Assembly (NCBI GenBank): GCA_900548495.1 | Contig: URKT01000095.1 | Location: forward strand, 1 to 7,243 | Length of the DNA stretch: 7,243 bases | Reading direction: 5' to 3' | From: an uncultured Collinsella sp. | GTDB taxonomy: Bacteria; Actinomycetota; Coriobacteriia; Coriobacteriales; Coriobacteriaceae | In this document: positions 6,180 through 7,243 of the stretch, piece after piece | Numbering within the stretch: position 1 is the stretch's first letter | Layout of the letters: each line of letters begins with the position of its first letter | Notes under the pieces: generated by a model | Told to the model about the DNA's origin: nothing | What the model saw: only the letters and a program-made list of their open reading frames with translations | Database searches by the model: none | Translations under genes and position numbers: made by a program

Positions 6180-6240
6180 ACGTCTCAATCAGTAACAGTA
6201 AAGGGTCAAAAACCTCTCTAGATGTTACAGAACGAGACAT
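6180..6240. repeat. 61-bp inverted-repeat element, copy 3
   Basis: Left arm ACGTCTCAATCAGTAACA (6180-6197) and right arm TGTTACAGAACGAGACAT (6223-6240), with a 25-bp spacer. The arms match at 14 of 18 positions. It follows copy 2 after 19 bp, and the junction itself contains a small inverted repeat, GAGACAACGTCTC (6174-6186). Its right arm is closer to that of copy 1 (AGAACRAGACA) than to copy 2. It ends 139 bp before the start codon at 6380. Confidence 0.82.
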
Positions 6241-6350
6241 TAGCTTGCCGAGAACTTCGCCTCGTAAATGTGATTCAAGTGTGTCGATATTTCCTTGCCA
6301 ATGTTGCGCAACAGGAACCCTTTCGGCGGTCGTAACGTACGAATTGTCAT
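6240..6350 (-). CDS. Doubtful 36-residue small ORF
   Basis: An ATG at 6350 on the minus strand follows GAAGGGG with 5 nt between, a plausible ribosome site. It opens a 36-codon frame ending in TAA at 6240-6242, just at the outer edge of inverted repeat copy 3. The peptide is basic in its first half (MTIRTLRPPKGFLLRNIGKE) and amphipathic later. I recognise no family. It lies opposite the leader of the secreted-protein gene. A chance frame of this length is common, so it may well not be a gene. If transcribed, the inverted repeats would form its 3' region. Confidence 0.2.
   Translation of the reverse strand: MTIRTLRPPKGFLLRNIGKEISTHLNHIYEAKFSAS
6302..6313. promoter_or_regulatory. 12-bp palindrome, possible operator
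   Basis: TGTTGCGCAACA is a perfect 12-bp palindrome located 66 bp upstream of the start codon at 6380, within the presumed promoter region. This size and position suit a dimeric repressor site. No regulator is identified, and chance is possible. Confidence 0.3.
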
Positions 6351-6379
6351 AGGTACCCCTTCAACGATTGGGAGAAGAA

Positions 6380-7243
6380 ATGGCAAAGTACGCACCCAAA
6401 CACTTGGAAGTCTCAGGCGGCGCCGAGCCTCGCCCCACATTCTCGGGCCACAAGGCAACACGACTCGCCGTCACCGCGGCAACCACCATCGCTATGACTG
6501 GCTCGACGCTGCTCGCGCCGTTCTCGGCATTTGCCAACGATGCGAGTGATACCACGGCACAGGACGCGATCATGTCGCCGCTTGCTGTCCAGCCGGCGAG
6601 GCGGCAAGCTCCGCAGTAAAGGCAAACGCCCAGAAGATTGCCGACCTGCAGGCTGCGATCGATGCCGCAAAGGCTGCCGAGGCAGACGCCAAATCCGACT
6701 ACGACACGGTGGCTGCCCCCTATACCGAAAAGCAGGCGGCCCGCGACAACGCACAAAGCACCTATGACGCCTCCGTCTCCGATAATTCGCAGGCAGAGGC
6801 CGCCGCGCGCGCCGAATATGCTCGCCAGCTCGATGAAAGCGTCAAGGCGGCCGACAGCGCCAGTGCCACGCTGAAGGATGCCCAAGGAAAGCTCGATGCA
6901 GCCAAGACCGACGCCGAGGACAAGTCGAAGGTCCTTGATGCCGCAAAGCAGACGGCAGCCGATGCGCAGGCCAAGCTCGAGGCAGCCCAGAAGGCAGCCG
7001 CCAACGCAACGCCGGAGGAAATCAAGGTCGCCGAGCAGGCTGCCGCAGATGCGCAGGCCGCTCTGGACCAAGCAAAGGCTGCGAAGGCCACTGCCGATTC
7101 CGCGCTCGCCGATGCCCAGCAGGCTCAGAGCGCCGCGCAGAGCGCTTACGACAAAGCGGCAGGCACGCTGGCTTCCGCTCAGCAGGAAAAGACCGCCGCG
7201 GACGGTAAGGTAGTCGCGGCACAGACAGCGTATGACAGTGCAC
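6380..7243 (+). pseudogene. Secreted Ala-rich coiled-coil protein, frameshifted, partial
   Basis: ATG 6380 follows GGGAGAAG closely and begins a secreted protein. It has an n-region of about 28 residues, a hydrophobic stretch (LAVTAATTIAMTGSTLLAPF) and a likely cleavage site after SAFA (residue 52, before ND). This frame stops at TAA 6617-6619 after 79 residues. The frame one base back is open from 6550 to the window end without a stop. It encodes over 200 residues of Ala/Lys/Asp/Gln-rich helix (for example LQAAIDAAKAAEADAKSDYD, from about 6646), clearly the missing body of the protein. A one-base deletion (or two-base insertion) between 6550 and 6619, probably in the GGC-rich run near 6590-6605, explains this. 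No slippery heptamer for programmed shifting is visible. The body resembles the long coiled-coil stalks of cell-wall or secreted proteins; the C-terminal domain and any anchor lie beyond the window. It could be a true pseudogene, a phase-off allele or a sequencing error. Confidence 0.75.

Larger units (their letters stand above)
6060..6379. other. Intergenic region with tandem inverted repeats
   Basis: These 320 bp between the kinase and the secreted-protein gene hold a hairpin (6072-6099), two 61-bp inverted-repeat elements at an 80-bp period, a 12-bp palindrome (6302-6313) and a doubtful 36-codon minus-strand ORF. I found no convincing -35/-10 pair for the gene at 6380. Confidence 0.6.

Noticed and set aside
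2603..6240. CRISPR array made of the repeated 61-bp units
   Set aside because: There are only three copies, two of them adjacent. The spacers are homologous to each other rather than unique, and no cas genes are seen.
6100..6240. Insertion sequence or integron attachment site
   Set aside because: There is no transposase or integrase, no target-site duplication and no recognised recombination core; the elements are too short to carry a gene.
6550..6619. Programmed -1 ribosomal frameshift in the secreted protein
   Set aside because: The direction would fit, but no X XXY YYZ slippery heptamer is present in the overlap, so a plain indel is the simpler reading.
6361..7071. 236-codon minus-strand frame opposite the coiled-coil protein
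   Set aside because: It is a Cys/Gly/Leu-rich shadow of an Ala-rich coding region and has no ribosome site.

Overview
The window looks like a chromosomal segment from a high-GC gut actinomycete of class Coriobacteriia, most likely Collinsella or a close relative. The reasons are the GC-rich codon use, the strong Shine-Dalgarno sites, the actinobacterial-style DEAD-box helicase, the FHA/kinase pair whose kinase carries a C-terminal domain of the DUF6273 type, and the Ala-rich coiled-coil secreted protein. The genus is an inference; there is no rRNA or other marker gene here.

Layout. Positions 1-374 contain no convincing gene. A rho-independent terminator (368-406, minus strand) closes a DEAD-box RNA helicase gene (2331 down to 439, minus strand). 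Next is a divergent intergenic region of about 500 bp with candidate promoters for both sides and one copy of a 61-bp inverted-repeat element. On the plus strand follow an FHA-domain protein (2841-3803) and, after a 171-bp gap, a membrane-anchored Ser/Thr protein kinase with a C-terminal DUF6273-like domain (3975-6059). The 320-bp region after it holds two more copies of the 61-bp element in tandem, a 12-bp palindrome and a doubtful 36-codon reverse-strand ORF. The window ends inside a signal-peptide-bearing, Ala-rich coiled-coil secreted protein (from 6380). Its reading frame is broken by a one-base shift between 6550 and 6619.

How the genes may work together. An FHA domain binds phosphothreonine, so the FHA protein beside the kinase is the natural reader of the kinase's phosphorylation; no phosphatase is seen. 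The kinase has a cytoplasmic catalytic domain, one hydrophobic segment preceded by a twin-arginine-like motif, and a probably extracytoplasmic C-terminal domain, so it resembles a sensor or anchored signalling protein. The helicase is transcribed away and is probably unrelated.

Most unusual signal. Three homologous 61-bp elements (18-bp arm, 25-bp spacer, 18-bp arm; arms close to TTGTCTCGATCTGTAACA) sit upstream of the FHA gene and downstream of the kinase gene. A fourth element with unrelated arm sequence but the same 18-25-18 geometry lies between the two genes. The FHA-kinase module is therefore bracketed and split by elements of one fixed geometry, which suggests bipartite protein-binding sites or a family of small palindromic repeats.
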